Source: Stenoxybacter acetivorans DSM 19021
GTDB taxonomy: Bacteria > Pseudomonadota > Gammaproteobacteria > Burkholderiales > Neisseriaceae
DNA: 34,003 nucleotides
Assembly: GCF_000745895.1 (NCBI RefSeq)
Contig: NZ_JQKE01000026.1
Span: 573-34,575, forward strand
Direction of reading: 5' to 3'
The notes beneath the pieces were generated by a model that was not told the origin of the DNA, did no database searches, and saw nothing but the letters and a program-made list of their open reading frames with translations. Positions 33,679 to 34,003 of the stretch are shown here, one piece after another. Position 1 is the stretch's first letter. Every line of letters starts with the position of its first letter. The position numbers and the translations under genes were made by a program.

Positions 33679-34003
33679 CAGGGCAATCGCATGAAAAATT
33701 TTCTCTCACCATTTTAATCAATTAAGCCATAGTGTATTATTTTCCATAAATTACTCTCATCAGAAAGAAACTCATCATAGAAAAAACAGATAATTTGTTG
33801 GATTTATTGGTAAAAATTAAAGATCCACGCGGAAAACACAAAATTGCTTACTCGTTGCCTGCCATTTTAACCATTGCCATATGTGCCTCGTTGGCAGGGG
33901 CGGATACTTTTGTTGAGATGGAGCAATGGGCAAAAGAAAAAATTGAATGGTTTCAGAAGTTAATTCCTTCTTTACCCTGCATTCCCTCACACGATACTTT
34001 TGG
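33679..34003 (+). mobile_element. Left part of an ISAs1-family insertion sequence
   Basis: The element runs off the window edge. The transposase frame begins near 33780. CAGGGCAATCGCATG at 33679-33693 may be the left terminal inverted repeat, judged only by its position and its CAGGG start; the other end is not available for comparison. No target duplication can be tested. Confidence 0.55.
33780..34003 (+). CDS. ISAs1-family transposase, N-terminal part
   Basis: The frame translates to about 74 residues with the DDE_Tnp_1-associated N-terminal pattern: LLDLLVKIKDPRGKHK, then AILTIAICASLAGADTF and MEQWAKEKIEWFQ, then PSHDTF at the window end. The catalytic DDE domain lies beyond the window. 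I see no ATG before the conserved part: the codon before EKTDNLL is ATA. Either a TTG (33795) is used or the start has mutated, so the copy may be inactive. It lies 270 bp after phaC. Confidence 0.75.

Overview
The window is a chromosomal segment from a betaproteobacterium of the family Neisseriaceae. The main evidence is a DNA-uptake-sequence dialect, AGGCTGCCTGAA (complement TTCAGGCAGCCT), scattered through genes and often paired head-to-head as terminators. This is the form I know from Simonsiella-type Neisseriaceae; a few copies match Kingella-like (AGGCAGCCTGAA) or Eikenella-like (AGGCTACCTGAA) variants. Gene content agrees: minimal ProQ, RatA-RnfH, hemCDXY and a murD-ftsW-murG block. Species is not assigned.

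Layout. Positions 1-3054: a 13-bp tandem repeat, then leftward aceK, a DUF1289 protein and ruvA. 3526-8290: rightward murD-ftsW-murG (a fragment of the dcw cell-wall cluster), a SirB2-family membrane protein and an MnmM/YtqB-like methyltransferase. 8383-10119: an AT-rich two-gene cassette, an SMC/OLD-type ATPase followed by a small TOPRIM-like protein. It lacks uptake sequences and runs by a 4-bp overlap into a YheS-type ABC-F gene (10116-12032). 12217-14555: a polar amino acid ABC transporter (binding lipoprotein, permease, ATPase). 14636-16483: pmbA and dsbB. 16721-21641: leftward putA and mdh. 21914-25374: proQ, a cupin, a GNAT acetyltransferase, ratA-rnfH and a membrane-anchored probable OB-fold protein. 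25470-31022: haem genes hemC-hemD-hemX-hemY and a separate hemE. 31206-33506: a phasin and a class I polyhydroxyalkanoate synthase. The right edge holds the start of an ISAs1-family transposase.

How the genes work together. Much of the window is core: peptidoglycan precursor synthesis and septal glycan polymerisation, tetrapyrrole synthesis from porphobilinogen to coproporphyrinogen III, disulfide formation, and Holliday-junction processing. A carbon-metabolism theme runs through AceK (isocitrate branch control), Mdh, PutA (proline to glutamate) and phasin/PhaC (carbon storage).

The most unusual parts are the ATPase-TOPRIM cassette, a plausible anti-phage defence module of uncertain family; a dense set of perfect palindromes and repeated TGTACAAATA sites before the phasin gene; and a hairpin plus an 11-bp tandem repeat in the putA upstream region.
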